Below are positions 28,168-36,493 of a DNA stretch of 64,000 nt, piece by piece. Location of the stretch: assembly GCF_013410035.1 (NCBI RefSeq), contig NZ_JACCBW010000002.1, positions 992,001 through 1,056,000 on the forward strand. Direction: 5' to 3'. The notes beneath the pieces were generated by a model, which searched no databases, had not been told where the DNA came from, and was given only the letters and a program-made list of their open reading frames with translations. A program made the translations under genes and the position numbers. Within the stretch, counting starts at the first letter, position 1; each line of letters starts with the position of its first letter. The stretch comes from Nocardioides cavernae. GTDB lineage: Bacteria > Actinomycetota > Actinomycetes > Propionibacteriales > Nocardioidaceae.

Positions 28168-29618
28168 CAGCGGTCCCCTCCCGTCGTGATGGGCTTGAGG
28201 TAGCCCTCGAGCCCGTGGCGCCCGCCCTCGCGGCCGTAGCCGGACTCCTTGTAGCCGCCGAACGGCGAGGTCGGGTCGAACTTGTTGAACGTGTTGGCCC
28301 ACACCACGCCGGCCCGGAGGCGGTTGGCCATGGACAGGATGCGCGAGCCCTTGTCGGTCCACACGCCGGCGGACAGGCCGAACGGGGTGTTGTTGGCCTT
28401 CTCGACCGCCTCGGACGGCGTGCGGAAGGTCAGCACCGACAGGACGGGGCCGAAGATCTCCTCGCGGGCGATCCGGTGGGCCTGCGAGACGCCGGTGAAG
28501 ACGGTCGGGGCGAACCAGTAGCCGTTGGCGGGCAGCTCGCACGGCGCGGACCACCGCTCGGCTCCCTCGGCCTCGCCGATCTCGGAGAGCTCGCGGATCT
28601 TGGCGAGCTGCTCGGCGGAGTTGATCGCGCCGACGTCGGTGTTCTTGTCGAGCGGGTCGCCCACGCGCAGCGTCGCCATGCGGCGCTTGAGGCGGGCCAT
28701 CACCTCGTCGGCGACGGACTCCTGCACCAACAGGCGCGAGCCGGCGCAGCAGACGTGGCCCTGGTTGAAGAAGATGCCGTTGACGATGCCCTCGACGGCC
28801 TGGTCGAGCGGCGCGTCGTCGAAGACGATGTTGGCCGCCTTGCCCCCGAGCTCGAGGGTGACCTTCTTGTCGCTGCCGGCGACCGCACGCGCGATGGCCT
28901 TGCCGACCTCGGTCGAGCCGGTGAAGGCGACCTTGTCGACGTCGGGGTGCGACACGATCGCCCGGCCGGTGTCGCCGGCGCCGGTCACGATGTTGACGAC
29001 ACCCGGAGGGAGGTCGGCCTGCTGGCAGATCTCGGCGAAGAGCAGCGCCGTCAGCGGCGTCGTCTCGGCGGGCTTGAGCACGACCGTGTTGCCACAGGCC
29101 AGGGCGGGGGCGATCTTCCACGCGAGCATCAGCAGCGGGAAGTTCCAGGGGATGACCTGCCCGGCGACGCCCAGCGGGGTCTCGCCGTAGCCGGCGTACT
29201 TCAGCTTGTCGGCCCAGCCGGCGTAGTAGAAGAAGTGCGCGGCGACGATCGGCACGTCGACGTCGCGGGACTCCTTGATCGGCTTCCCGTTGTCGATCGA
29301 CTCCAGCACGGCGAGCTCGCGGCCGCGCTCCTGGATGATCCGGGCGATGCGGTAGAGGTACTTCGCGCGCTCGGCCCCGGACATCCGCGACCAGACGCGG
29401 GTGTACGCCCGGCGGGCGGCCTTGACGGCCTCGTCGACGTCGGTGTCGCTGGCCTCCGCGACCTCGGCGAGCACCTCCTCGGTGGCCGGGTTGACGGTCT
29501 TGAAGGACGTGCCGCGCCCGTCGGTGAACTCGCCGTTGATGAACAGGCCGTAGGACGGCTTGATGTCGACGACGGCGCGCGACTCGGGTGCGGGGGCGTA
29601 CTCGAACACGTTGCTCAT
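28167..29618 (-). CDS. NAD(P)-dependent aldehyde dehydrogenase
   Basis: 483 residues with all core motifs: VIPWNFPLLMLAWKIAPALA, the cofactor Lys in VVLKPAETTPL, FTGSTEVGK, the general base in TLELGGKAANIV, the nucleophile in FFNQGHVCCAGSR, and EEIFGPVLSV. It lies between deoC (5-bp gap) and the short dehydrogenase homologue (4-bp overlap). Acetaldehyde released by DeoC is a plausible substrate, oxidised to acetate, but this is inference. The C-terminus ends at GLEGYLKPITTG, without the usual KTV tail, which the small partner protein does have. Confidence 0.92.
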   Translation of the reverse strand: MSNVFEYAPAPESRAVVDIKPSYGLFINGEFTDGRGTSFKTVNPATEEVLAEVAEASDTDVDEAVKAARRAYTRVWSRMSGAERAKYLYRIARIIQERGRELAVLESIDNGKPIKESRDVDVPIVAAHFFYYAGWADKLKYAGYGETPLGVAGQVIPWNFPLLMLAWKIAPALACGNTVVLKPAETTPLTALLFAEICQQADLPPGVVNIVTGAGDTGRAIVSHPDVDKVAFTGSTEVGKAIARAVAGSDKKVTLELGGKAANIVFDDAPLDQAVEGIVNGIFFNQGHVCCAGSRLLVQESVADEVMARLKRRMATLRVGDPLDKNTDVGAINSAEQLAKIRELSEIGEAEGAERWSAPCELPANGYWFAPTVFTGVSQAHRIAREEIFGPVLSVLTFRTPSEAVEKANNTPFGLSAGVWTDKGSRILSMANRLRAGVVWANTFNKFDPTSPFGGYKESGYGREGGRHGLEGYLKPITTGGDR

Positions 29619-29623
29619 CGGCC

Positions 29624-30598
29624 TCAGTCCAGCGTGAAGTAGTCGGGACCGGAGTAGCGGCCGGTCGTCATCTTGGTGCGCTGCATCAGCAGGTCGTTGA
29701 GCAGCGTGGAGGCGCCGAAGCGGAACCAGTCGGGGTCGAGCCAGTCCTCGCCGCAGATCTCGTTGACCATCACGAGGTACTTGATGGCGTCCTTGGTGGT
29801 CTTGATGCCGCCGGCGGGCTTCACGCCCACCATCTGGCCGGTCTGGTCGCGGAAGTCGCGGACCGCCTCGAGCATGATCAGCGTGACGGGCAGCGTCGCG
29901 GCAGGCTGCACCTTGCCGGTGGAGGTCTTGATGAAGTGGCCGCCGGCCATCATCGCCAGCCAGCTCGCGCGCCGGACGTTGTCGTAGGTCTGCAGCTCGC
30001 CGGTCTCGAAGATCACCTTGAGGTGGGCGCTCGTCCCGTCGGGCCTGGCACAGGCCTCGCGGACCTGGGCGATCTCGTCGTGGACGTCGAGGTAGCGACC
30101 GGAGAGGAACGCGCCGCGGTCGATGACCATGTCGATCTCGTCGGCCCCGGCCTCGACGGCGTCGCGGGTGTCGGCGAGCTTGATGTCCATCGCCGCGCGC
30201 CCGCTCGGGAACGCCGTCGCGACCGCCGCGACGTGCACGCCGCTGTCGCCGAGGGTCTGCTTCGCGGTGGCGACCATGTCGGGGTAGACGCACACGGCCG
30301 CGGTGGCCGGGCACGTCGGGTCGGCGGGGTCGGGGCGCATCGCCTTGGAGGCCAGCGCCCGCACCTTGCCGTGGGTGTCCTGGCCCTCGAGCGTGGTGAG
30401 GTCGACCATGCGGATGGCCAGGTCGATCGCCCAGGCCTTCGACGTGGTCTTGATGGACCGGGTGCCGAGACCGGCGGCGCGAGCCTCGCAGCCGACCTGG
30501 TCGACCCCGGGGAGGCCGTGGAGGAATCGGCGGAGGGAGGAGTCCGAGCGCACGATGTCGTCGAAGACCCCTGAGCTCGCCGTTGAGCTGGCAGTCAC
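29624..30598 (-). CDS. deoC: Deoxyribose-phosphate aldolase
   Basis: 324 residues, longer than the 220-250 of many bacterial DeoC enzymes and close to the longer type. Motifs: CVYPDMV, FPSGRAAMDIKLADT, GADEIDMVIDRGAFLSG, LKVIFETGEL with the catalytic Lys, FIKTSTGKVQPAAT with the Schiff-base Lys, and VGVKPAGGIKT. It splits 2-deoxyribose-5-phosphate into acetaldehyde and glyceraldehyde-3-phosphate, completing deoxynucleoside breakdown begun by DeoA and PNP. GTG 30598 follows TATGCT by 6 nt. It heads the three-gene operon. Confidence 0.94.
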   Translation of the reverse strand: MTASSTASSGVFDDIVRSDSSLRRFLHGLPGVDQVGCEARAAGLGTRSIKTTSKAWAIDLAIRMVDLTTLEGQDTHGKVRALASKAMRPDPADPTCPATAAVCVYPDMVATAKQTLGDSGVHVAAVATAFPSGRAAMDIKLADTRDAVEAGADEIDMVIDRGAFLSGRYLDVHDEIAQVREACARPDGTSAHLKVIFETGELQTYDNVRRASWLAMMAGGHFIKTSTGKVQPAATLPVTLIMLEAVRDFRDQTGQMVGVKPAGGIKTTKDAIKYLVMVNEICGEDWLDPDWFRFGASTLLNDLLMQRTKMTTGRYSGPDYFTLD

Positions 30599-30604
30599 CG
30601 ACCC

Positions 30605-30638
30605 AGCATAGGGTTGGCCCCGAGGGCCCGGCCAACCC
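30605..30638 (-). promoter_or_regulatory. deoC promoter with overlapping palindromic operator
   Basis: TATGCT (plus 30605-30610) lies 6 nt before GTG 30598. Immediately upstream a perfect inverted repeat, GGGTTGGCC (30611-30619) and GGCCAACCC (30630-30638) with a 10-nt spacer, covers the -10/-35 spacer and -35 region. A repressor dimer binding here would block the promoter. Confidence 0.55.
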
Positions 30639-30676
30639 GCACGGGCCCAATGTCTGCTCAAATCGACGAGGTGAAC

Positions 30677-31285
30677 ATGGCACGGCTGCCCGACGAGCGC
30701 GAGTCCGTGGTCGAGCGCTTCGACGCCACCAGCGGGCGCGTGTCGGGCTGGATGACGGTGGTGCTCTGCGCGCTGCTGGTCGTCGCCGGGCTCGTCTACC
30801 TCGACGACGGCTTCCCCGCCTGGGTCGCGGCTGCGGGACTGCTGGTGGGGGTCCTGGCCTGGGCCGCGATGCTCCGCCCCGCGCTGTGGGTGACCGAGGA
30901 GCACCTCGTCATGCGCAACCTCGCCGAGACCGTCCACGTCCGCCTCGCCGCCATCGAGGAGATGGCGGTGCGCCAGGTCCTCGCCGTCCGGGCGGGTGAC
31001 CGGCGCTACGTGTCCACCGTCCTCGGGCGCACCTGGCGCAAGGCGCTGCTGACCCGACGCTCCGGACCCGCCGAGGGCGGCCCCCGCGAGGGCATGCTCT
31101 ACGTCGACTGGGCGGAGAACCGGCTCCACGAGCTGGTCGACCTCGCCCGCCGGCGCGCGGGCGTACGGGCCGGGTCGAAGGAGCAGCTGGCGCTGCCCGA
31201 CCCCGTACGCCGCGAGCCGGACCTCGTGCCCCTCGTGCTGGTCGCGGTCGCCGCGCTCCTGCTCGTCGTCAGCTTCTTCGTCTGA
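30677..31285 (+). CDS. Small PH-domain-like membrane protein
   Basis: 202 residues. Two membrane segments lie near the start (about 18-60, VVLCALLVVAGLVYL and WVAAAGLLVGVLAWAA). A beta-rich stretch follows (WVTEEHLVMRNLAETVHVRLAAIEEM), which resembles bacterial PH domains, and there is one membrane segment at the C-terminus. ATG 30677 has GAGG 5 nt upstream. Function is unknown. It is divergent from deoC and convergent with the YidC-like gene, with a 7-base gap. Confidence 0.6.
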   Translation: MARLPDERESVVERFDATSGRVSGWMTVVLCALLVVAGLVYLDDGFPAWVAAAGLLVGVLAWAAMLRPALWVTEEHLVMRNLAETVHVRLAAIEEMAVRQVLAVRAGDRRYVSTVLGRTWRKALLTRRSGPAEGGPREGMLYVDWAENRLHELVDLARRRAGVRAGSKEQLALPDPVRREPDLVPLVLVAVAALLLVVSFFV

Positions 31286-31292
31286 CCGGGCG

Positions 31293-32084
31293 TCACGCCC
31301 GTCGGGCCGCCGCCGGCGTCCCGGGGGTCGGCCACCAGCGGGCCACGACCGCCGACTGCCCGAGCGTCCAGGTCTGGCTGCAGACCCAGTAGACGAGGAG
31401 CGCCACGGGCACGACCCCGCCGGCCAGGAGCAGGCCGCCCGCGGACAGGGCGGGCATGACCCGCTGCGCGGCGAGGACCGCCTCGGGCATCCCCTCGAGC
31501 GGCGTGTTGGGCGCGACGACGTACCGCTGGGTGACGTACGACAGCAGTGCCGCCGTCACCGCCAGCCCCGCCACGACGGCGACGTGCGCCGCCCCGGGGC
31601 CGACGTAGCCGTGCCCGGCCAGCGAGACGCCGACGATCGACGCCGCGCCGAACGACGACACCAGGCCGGCGTCCATCGCGCCGACGACCGTGCCGGACGC
31701 GACGTCGGAGACGAGGTGGTAGAGAGCGACCCACACGGGCAGCTGGACGAGCACGGGCAGGCAGCCCAGCCGGCTGACGCCGTGCTCGGCGGACACCGTG
31801 CGGCGCTCGTCCAGGTGCGCCCGGACGCTGTCGGCGTCGGTACGCCCCCGGTAGCGCTCGGCGATGCCCCGCAGGTGCGGCCGGGCGCGGGCGGCGGCGT
31901 GCGCCTGGCGTACGCCGTGCACGACGAACGGCAGCAGCAGGAGGCGGACGAGGAGCACGAGCGAGGCCGTGGCCAGCACCCACGTGGCGGCACCGTCCGG
32001 TGCCGCGCCGAGGGAGGTCAGGGCGTGGTGGGCGGTCGCGAGGACCGCGGCGAGGGCGTGCGAGATCGGTTCGAGCAGGGACAT
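31293..32084 (-). CDS. YidC/Oxa1-family membrane insertase-like protein
   Basis: 263 residues with five hydrophobic segments. LVLLVRLLLLPFVVHGVRQ contains the conserved Arg of the hydrophilic groove. Then come LGCLPVLVQLPVWVALYHLV, the typical YidC core, and SYVTQRYV. It is shorter than the housekeeping YidC next to rnpA/dnaA and lacks a lipobox, so it is probably a second, accessory insertase. AGGAG lies 5 nt before the ATG at 32084. It follows the small membrane gene at 32144-32413 on the same strand. Confidence 0.82.
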   Translation of the reverse strand: MSLLEPISHALAAVLATAHHALTSLGAAPDGAATWVLATASLVLLVRLLLLPFVVHGVRQAHAAARARPHLRGIAERYRGRTDADSVRAHLDERRTVSAEHGVSRLGCLPVLVQLPVWVALYHLVSDVASGTVVGAMDAGLVSSFGAASIVGVSLAGHGYVGPGAAHVAVVAGLAVTAALLSYVTQRYVVAPNTPLEGMPEAVLAAQRVMPALSAGGLLLAGGVVPVALLVYWVCSQTWTLGQSAVVARWWPTPGTPAAARRA

Positions 32085-32143
32085 GCGGGCTCCTGGGTCC
32101 AGGGAGGGGAGGGACGGTCGTCGTCCTCGCGCGGGGCGAGGGG

Positions 32144-32413
32144 TCAGACGAGTCCAGGAGCGCGCGGACGTACCGGGTGGTGGACCACGTCGGTGGTGCG
32201 CCCGGGCAGCACGAGCGGCACGGAACCCGCCCGGCGTCGCGGACGCAGCGCGCGCAGCGTCGCGTCGGGCACCACGGCCGGGGCGTGGACGCCCATCAGC
32301 GCCGTGGCGGCGGCGAGCGCCGCGAGGACCAGCACGGCCTCGGTGGGCATGGTCGGGGCCAGCGAGGCGGCGACGACGAAGGACGCCATCGCCAGCAGCA
32401 GGGTCCGGACCAT
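32144..32413 (-). CDS. Small membrane protein beside YidC-like gene (possibly DUF6412)
   Basis: 89 residues. Two hydrophobic segments (LLLAMASFVVAASLAP and AVLVLAALAAATALMGV) are followed by a basic, proline-rich tail. ATG 32413 is preceded by TACGCT 6 nt upstream. In actinobacteria a short membrane protein often sits next to an accessory YidC, and I recall DUF6412 for that family, without certainty. The gene is real by coding bias, promoter and context; function is unknown. Confidence 0.6.
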   Translation of the reverse strand: MVRTLLLAMASFVVAASLAPTMPTEAVLVLAALAAATALMGVHAPAVVPDATLRALRPRRRAGSVPLVLPGRTTDVVHHPVRPRAPGLV

Positions 32414-32419
32414 GGCGAC

Positions 32420-32425
32420 AGCGTA
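32420..32425 (-). promoter_or_regulatory. -10 element of a leaderless promoter for the small membrane protein and YidC-like gene
   Basis: TACGCT on the minus strand lies 6 nt before ATG 32413. Confidence 0.45.
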
Positions 32426-32442
32426 GACGCCCGCCGGTCGCC

Positions 32443-33603
32443 TCAGCGCAGCTCGAACGCGCCCAGGTCGGTGGGTCCCACGCGAGGGCGGCGTACGGCA
32501 GCGGCGGGTGGGGCGTACTCCCAGCGGGGCCGCCACCGCCGCGGGACGGCCACGCCGCGGTCGACGGCGGGTGAGGAGGCGAGCAGCCGGAAGTCCTCGG
32601 CCGACGCGTCGACGAAGCCGCTCGTGCCGACGCGGCGGTTGGCCCGCGCGGCGGCTGGACCGGTGCTCAGGTCCCCGGGACCGACGAGCAGGTTGTTGCG
32701 CAGCGTGGCCCGGGCGCCGTCGGCGACCACGACGAAGGTGCCGGAGGTGCGGCGGTTGACGAAGGTGTTGTTGACGACCCACAGCCGGCGGTCCGGGTGG
32801 GTCAGGCCCTCGGCCCCGTAGGAGACGAGGGCGGGGTTCTCCGAGCGCGGGCCCTGCACGACCACGTTGCCGGCGACGAGCGCCCGCCCACCGTCGGGGA
32901 GGTCGATGGAGTAGCTCGCGGTGGTGTCCCCGTCGCTGATCCGGTTGCCGACGATGGTGGTGCGGGCGGCCCGTGACTTCAGCTCGTGGCCGGTGTCGGC
33001 GCCGGCGAACCAGCTGCCCGTGACCGTCAGCGAGCGGACCGCGCCGACGTAGAGGTTGTGCGAGTAGCCGTCGCCGTGCCCGTTGCGGAAGAACCGCGAG
33101 CGGCGGATGACGATGTCGCTGGCGGGATCGGCCCCGGTCAGGATGCCGTTCTCGTTGTCGTGGAACCAGCTGCGGGTGACCGTGAGCCCGGTGCCCTCCT
33201 GCCGAATGCCGGCCCCGTTGAGGTCGGCGACCGCCGCGCCGCTCAGCTCGACGCGGTCGATGCGCGTCCGGTCGCCCGCCACGACCCAGATCGCCTTGCC
33301 CTGCGCGTCGTTGCCGTCGGCGCGCAGGTGGGCGCGGCCGCCGTCGCCGCGGATGGTGAGGTCGTCCTGCGTCCAGGTGGCGACGTCGCCGGAGTAGGTG
33401 CCGGCGTCGATGAGGACCGTGTCGCCGTCGCGGGCCACCGCGGCCGCCTGGCTCGGGAGCGTCAGCGCCCGGTCCGGCCCGACCCGCCACGTCCGCGGCG
33501 CGCGCTCGTCGTGCGCCGCGGGTGCGGCGTGCGCGGCCCCGCCCGCCACCGCGAGGACGGCGGCGAGGGCGACGAGGGCGTGCCCCGGGCGCACCTCAGG
33601 CAC
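32443..33603 (-). CDS. Secreted right-handed parallel beta-helix protein
   Basis: 386 residues. A signal peptide (ALVALAAVLAVAGGAAHA) is followed by repeated short strands of about 22-25 residues with N/D-rich turns (LTVTRSWFHDNENGILTG, IVIRRSRFFRNGHGDGYSH, TTIVGNRISDGDTT). This is the pattern of pectate-lyase-like or NosD-like helices. The N-terminal VARDGDTVLIDAGTYSG is the usual opening. It may bind or cleave an extracellular polysaccharide, but no catalytic set is identifiable. GTG 33603 overlaps the phosphohexomutase stop by 8 bases, suggesting co-transcription; GTG 33594 is an alternative start. Confidence 0.78.
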   Translation of the reverse strand: MPEVRPGHALVALAAVLAVAGGAAHAAPAAHDERAPRTWRVGPDRALTLPSQAAAVARDGDTVLIDAGTYSGDVATWTQDDLTIRGDGGRAHLRADGNDAQGKAIWVVAGDRTRIDRVELSGAAVADLNGAGIRQEGTGLTVTRSWFHDNENGILTGADPASDIVIRRSRFFRNGHGDGYSHNLYVGAVRSLTVTGSWFAGADTGHELKSRAARTTIVGNRISDGDTTASYSIDLPDGGRALVAGNVVVQGPRSENPALVSYGAEGLTHPDRRLWVVNNTFVNRRTSGTFVVVADGARATLRNNLLVGPGDLSTGPAAARANRRVGTSGFVDASAEDFRLLASSPAVDRGVAVPRRWRPRWEYAPPAAAVRRPRVGPTDLGAFELR

Positions 33604-35260
33604 CGAACGCCGCGCCCCGCAGGTCCGCCTTGATGGCGTCGAGCCTGCCGGCCGCCTGGATGCGCGCCGCGTCGACGCCGCCCTCGTCCGCGCCGTCGCC
33701 GACGGGGACGACCACCTCGAGGTAGCACTTCACCTTGGGCTCGGTGCCGCTCGGCCGGACGATCACCCGGGCACCCTCGGCCAGCGAGTAGCGCAGGCCG
33801 TCGGTCGGGGGGAGGGTCTCGGTGCCCTCGGACAGGTCCTCGGCCTTCTCCACCGCGAGACCGCCGAGGGTGGTCGGGGGAGTGGCGCGCAGCCGGTCCA
33901 TCGTGGCCGCGATGTCGGCGAGGTCCTCGAAGCGCACCGACAGCTGGTCGGTCGCGTGCAGGCCGTGGCGGTGCGCGATGTCGTCGAGGACGTCGGTCAG
34001 GCCGCGGCCCTCCGCCTTGGCCTGCGCGGCGAGCTCGCAGACGAGCAGCAGCGCCGAGACGCCGTCCTTGTCCCGCACGTGCTCGGGGTCGCAGCAGTAG
34101 CCCAGCGCCTCCTCGTAGCCGAACGCCAGGCCCTCGACGCGCCCGATCCACTTGAACCCGGTCAGCGTCTCCTCGTGGGGCTGTCCGGCGGCGGCGGCCA
34201 TCTTGCCGAGCAGGCTGGAGGACACGATCGAGTTGGCGTACGTCCCCTGCCGCCCGCGGGCGAGCAGGTGGTGGGCGAGCAGGGCCCCCACCTCGTCGCC
34301 GCGGAGCATCCGCCAGCCGTGGGCGTCGGGGACGGCGACGGCGCACCGGTCGGCGTCGGGGTCGTTGGCCACGACGAGGTCGGCGCGGGTCTGCGACGCG
34401 AGCTCCATCGCGAGGTCCATCGCGCCCGGCTCCTCCGGATTGGGGAAGGACACGGTCGGGAAGTCGGGGTCGGGGTGCTCCTGCTGCTCGACGACGTGCG
34501 GGGCGTCGAACCCGGCCGTCTCCAGCACCTGCGCGACGGTCGTCCCCCCGACGCCGTGCAGCGGCGTGTAGACGATGGCGAGGTCGCGCGGACCGTCCTC
34601 GGCGAGGCCGGCGACGGTGTCGAGGTAGCGGTCGACGATGTCCTCGCCGACCAGGCGGCCGGCGTCACCGCGCGGCAGGTCGGCCAGTGGGCCGACGGCG
34701 GCGATCCTCCGGGCGATCTCGACGTCCGCCGGGGGCACGATCTGGCTGCCGTCGCCGAGGTAGACCTTGTAGCCGTTGTCCTGCGGCGGGTTGTGGCTCG
34801 CGGTCACCATCACGCCGGCGACGCAGCCCAGCTCACGGATCGCGAACGCCAGCAGGGGCGTGGGCAGCGTGCGCGGCATGACCAGCGCCCGGAAGCCGGC
34901 CCCGGTCATGATCTCGGCGGTGTCGCGCGCGAAGACGTCGGAGTTGTGACGCGCGTCGAAGCCGATGACCACCGAGCCCCCGGCGTGCCCGGTGTCGCGG
35001 AGGTACGCCGCCAGTCCGGCCGCGGCCCGGGTGACGACGACGCGGTTCATCCGGTTGGGTCCGGCGCCGAGCGCTCCCCGCAGGCCGGCCGTGCCGAACT
35101 CCAGCGTCCCGGAGAACCGGTCGGCGAGGTCCGTCTCCTCGCCGCGCCCGGCGGCCGCGACGAGGGCCTCGAGCTCCGCGCGGGTCTGCTCGTCGGGGTC
35201 CTCCGCGGCCCATGCGCGGGCGGCCTCGAGCAGGTCGGTCTGGGTGGTCTCGGCGGTCAT
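33596..35260 (-). CDS. Phospho-sugar mutase (phosphomannomutase/phosphoglucomutase family)
   Basis: 554 residues, typical of the longer PgcA/PmmB type. The phosphoserine loop is VMVTASHNPPQDNGYKVY, the Mg site VVANDPDADRCAVAV, the sugar-binding loop GDEVGALL, and the phosphate-binding end RPSGTEPKVKCYLEV. It interconverts hexose or pentose 1- and 6(5)-phosphates; the deoxyribose/ribose-1-phosphate made by the phosphorylases is a possible substrate. In M. tuberculosis pmmB is adjacent to the purine nucleoside phosphorylase gene, consistent with this neighbourhood. TAGCGT lies 6 nt before ATG 35260. Confidence 0.9.
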   Translation of the reverse strand: MTAETTQTDLLEAARAWAAEDPDEQTRAELEALVAAAGRGEETDLADRFSGTLEFGTAGLRGALGAGPNRMNRVVVTRAAAGLAAYLRDTGHAGGSVVIGFDARHNSDVFARDTAEIMTGAGFRALVMPRTLPTPLLAFAIRELGCVAGVMVTASHNPPQDNGYKVYLGDGSQIVPPADVEIARRIAAVGPLADLPRGDAGRLVGEDIVDRYLDTVAGLAEDGPRDLAIVYTPLHGVGGTTVAQVLETAGFDAPHVVEQQEHPDPDFPTVSFPNPEEPGAMDLAMELASQTRADLVVANDPDADRCAVAVPDAHGWRMLRGDEVGALLAHHLLARGRQGTYANSIVSSSLLGKMAAAAGQPHEETLTGFKWIGRVEGLAFGYEEALGYCCDPEHVRDKDGVSALLLVCELAAQAKAEGRGLTDVLDDIAHRHGLHATDQLSVRFEDLADIAATMDRLRATPPTTLGGLAVEKAEDLSEGTETLPPTDGLRYSLAEGARVIVRPSGTEPKVKCYLEVVVPVGDGADEGGVDAARIQAAGRLDAIKADLRGAAFGA

Positions 35261-35266
35261 GGACGC

Positions 35267-35272
35267 ACGCTA
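35267..35272 (-). promoter_or_regulatory. -10 element of a leaderless promoter for the phospho-sugar mutase
   Basis: TAGCGT on the minus strand lies 6 nt before ATG 35260. Confidence 0.5.
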
Positions 35273-35318
35273 TCCCCACCGCCTGGTCGCTGTCGGTGGG
35301 CGGTGCCACGATCGGGGC

Positions 35319-35690
35319 ATGATCGATCACCTGGGCATCAACTGCACCGACCTCGACCGGGCCGCCGCCTTCTACGACCGGGTCCTCGGAGTCCTGGGCC
35401 ACCGCCGGGTCATGGACGTCGGCGTGGCCATCGGCTACGGCACCGAGGAGCCGGACTTCTGGATCGGCACCTTCGAGGGCGTCGGCCCCAACCGCGAGGT
35501 CCACGTCGCCTTCCGGGCGCCCGACGCGGCCACGGTCCGCGCCTGGCACGCCGAGGCCGTCGCCGCGGGGGCGGAGTCGCTCCACGAGCCGCGCCTCTGG
35601 CCGGAGTACCACCCGGCCTACTACGGCGCCTTCGTCCGCGACACCGAGGGCAACAACATCGAGGCGGTGTGCCACACGGGCGACAGCTGA
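35319..35690 (+). CDS. VOC-superfamily (glyoxalase-like) protein
   Basis: 123 residues, a single vicinal-oxygen-chelate module. It opens MIDHLGINCTDLDRAAAFYD, the usual beta-alpha-beta start with a metal-ligand His. It ends RDTEGNNIEAVCH with the Glu ligand and the D-x-x-G-N-x-I/L-E motif. Members include lyases, dioxygenases and resistance proteins, and the substrate is not predictable. A weak -10 (CACGAT) lies 6 nt before ATG 35319. Confidence 0.82.
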   Translation: MIDHLGINCTDLDRAAAFYDRVLGVLGHRRVMDVGVAIGYGTEEPDFWIGTFEGVGPNREVHVAFRAPDAATVRAWHAEAVAAGAESLHEPRLWPEYHPAYYGAFVRDTEGNNIEAVCHTGDS

Positions 35691-35697
35691 CCGCGGG

Positions 35698-36350
35698 TCA
35701 GCGGAGCCGCACCAGTTGGTGGGTGTCGCGCAGCTTGGTGACCACCGCGGTGCACGACTCAGCAAACGCCTTGAAAGAGGCGTGCCCGAGCGTCTTCTCG
35801 TCGAATGCCGGATCAATCCGCTCATCTGACTCTTGAGGGCTGCGGCGTAGACCCAGCCGTCGTCGGTCTTCTTGGCGACCTTGAGGGTTCGGACCAGCAG
35901 AGCCTGGGCGGCTTCGTGCCCATTCGTCGCGGACGCAGATGTCGCATCCGCGGCATCTCCCGACGCCTGGACTGCTTCGGCTGTCGCAAGTGGAGCCTTC
36001 GTTCCAGACATACGTACGGCCTCGTCCTGGCCCACCCCGGGTAGTTCTTCGTATCGAGCGAACTCGTCGCACGCGCGCACCAGAACCGGGCTGGTCGACC
36101 CCGCCACACCGATCCCGACGACGGTGCGTCCCAGTCGCTTGCAGCGCTGCGCCAGTGGTACGTAGTCCGAGTCACCCGCGACGAGCACCACGTGCGTGAT
36201 GTCCGGATGGCGCGACAGGTCGTCGACCGCGTCGACGGCGAGTCGTATGTCGGCGCCGTTCTTGGTGCCAGAGACCGGGAACAGCTGCACCAGGCCCACG
36301 GTCTGGTTGACGAGGTCCTTCCTGTACGCCGCATTGGCGCGTACAGACAC
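35698..36350 (-). pseudogene. Decayed NYN-domain/OST-HTH gene (5' truncated, one frameshift)
   Basis: The minus strand first reads KNGADIRLAVDAVDDL, VVLVAGDSDYVPLAQRCKRL and VRACDEFARYEEL, the core of NYN (limkain-type PIN-like RNase) proteins, then an OST-HTH/LOTUS-like region (YAAALKSQM). At about 35821-35824 the frame is lost. The continuation, RIDPAFDEKTLGHASFKAF, lies in another frame down to the stop at 35698. Adding one A after ATG in the coding strand restores SQM-K-RIDPAFDEK. The N-terminal segment with the first active-site Asp is missing. Base composition is less GC-rich than the neighbours, suggesting transfer. A sequencing error could explain the frameshift but not the missing start. 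Confidence 0.75.
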
Positions 36351-36481
36351 TAGGTGTCCGGGAGCCGCAACATCGGAAGATCGTGGAGGTCCTGTGTCAC
36401 TGGGTGACTCTGGAGCTCCACGATCCGACGAGCGTCCACCGCCCACCAGATGACGATCGGCATGAGGTCGTACGCCCCGGC

Positions 36482-36487
36482 TAGCGT
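36482..36487 (+). promoter_or_regulatory. -10 element of a leaderless promoter for the MOSC gene
   Basis: TAGCGT lies 6 nt before GTG 36494. Confidence 0.5.
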
Positions 36488-36493
36488 GACGCC

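Noticed and set aside
30662..31129. Upstream extension of deoC on the minus strand
   Set aside because: It would run across the divergent PH-like gene. GTG 30598 with its -10 and the DeoC N-terminus fits better.
36350..36460. Short minus-strand peptide MPIVIWWAVDARRI as a missing N-terminus of the NYN gene
   Set aside because: It is in a different frame, stops before the NYN core, and lacks the FxDxxN active-site start of the family.
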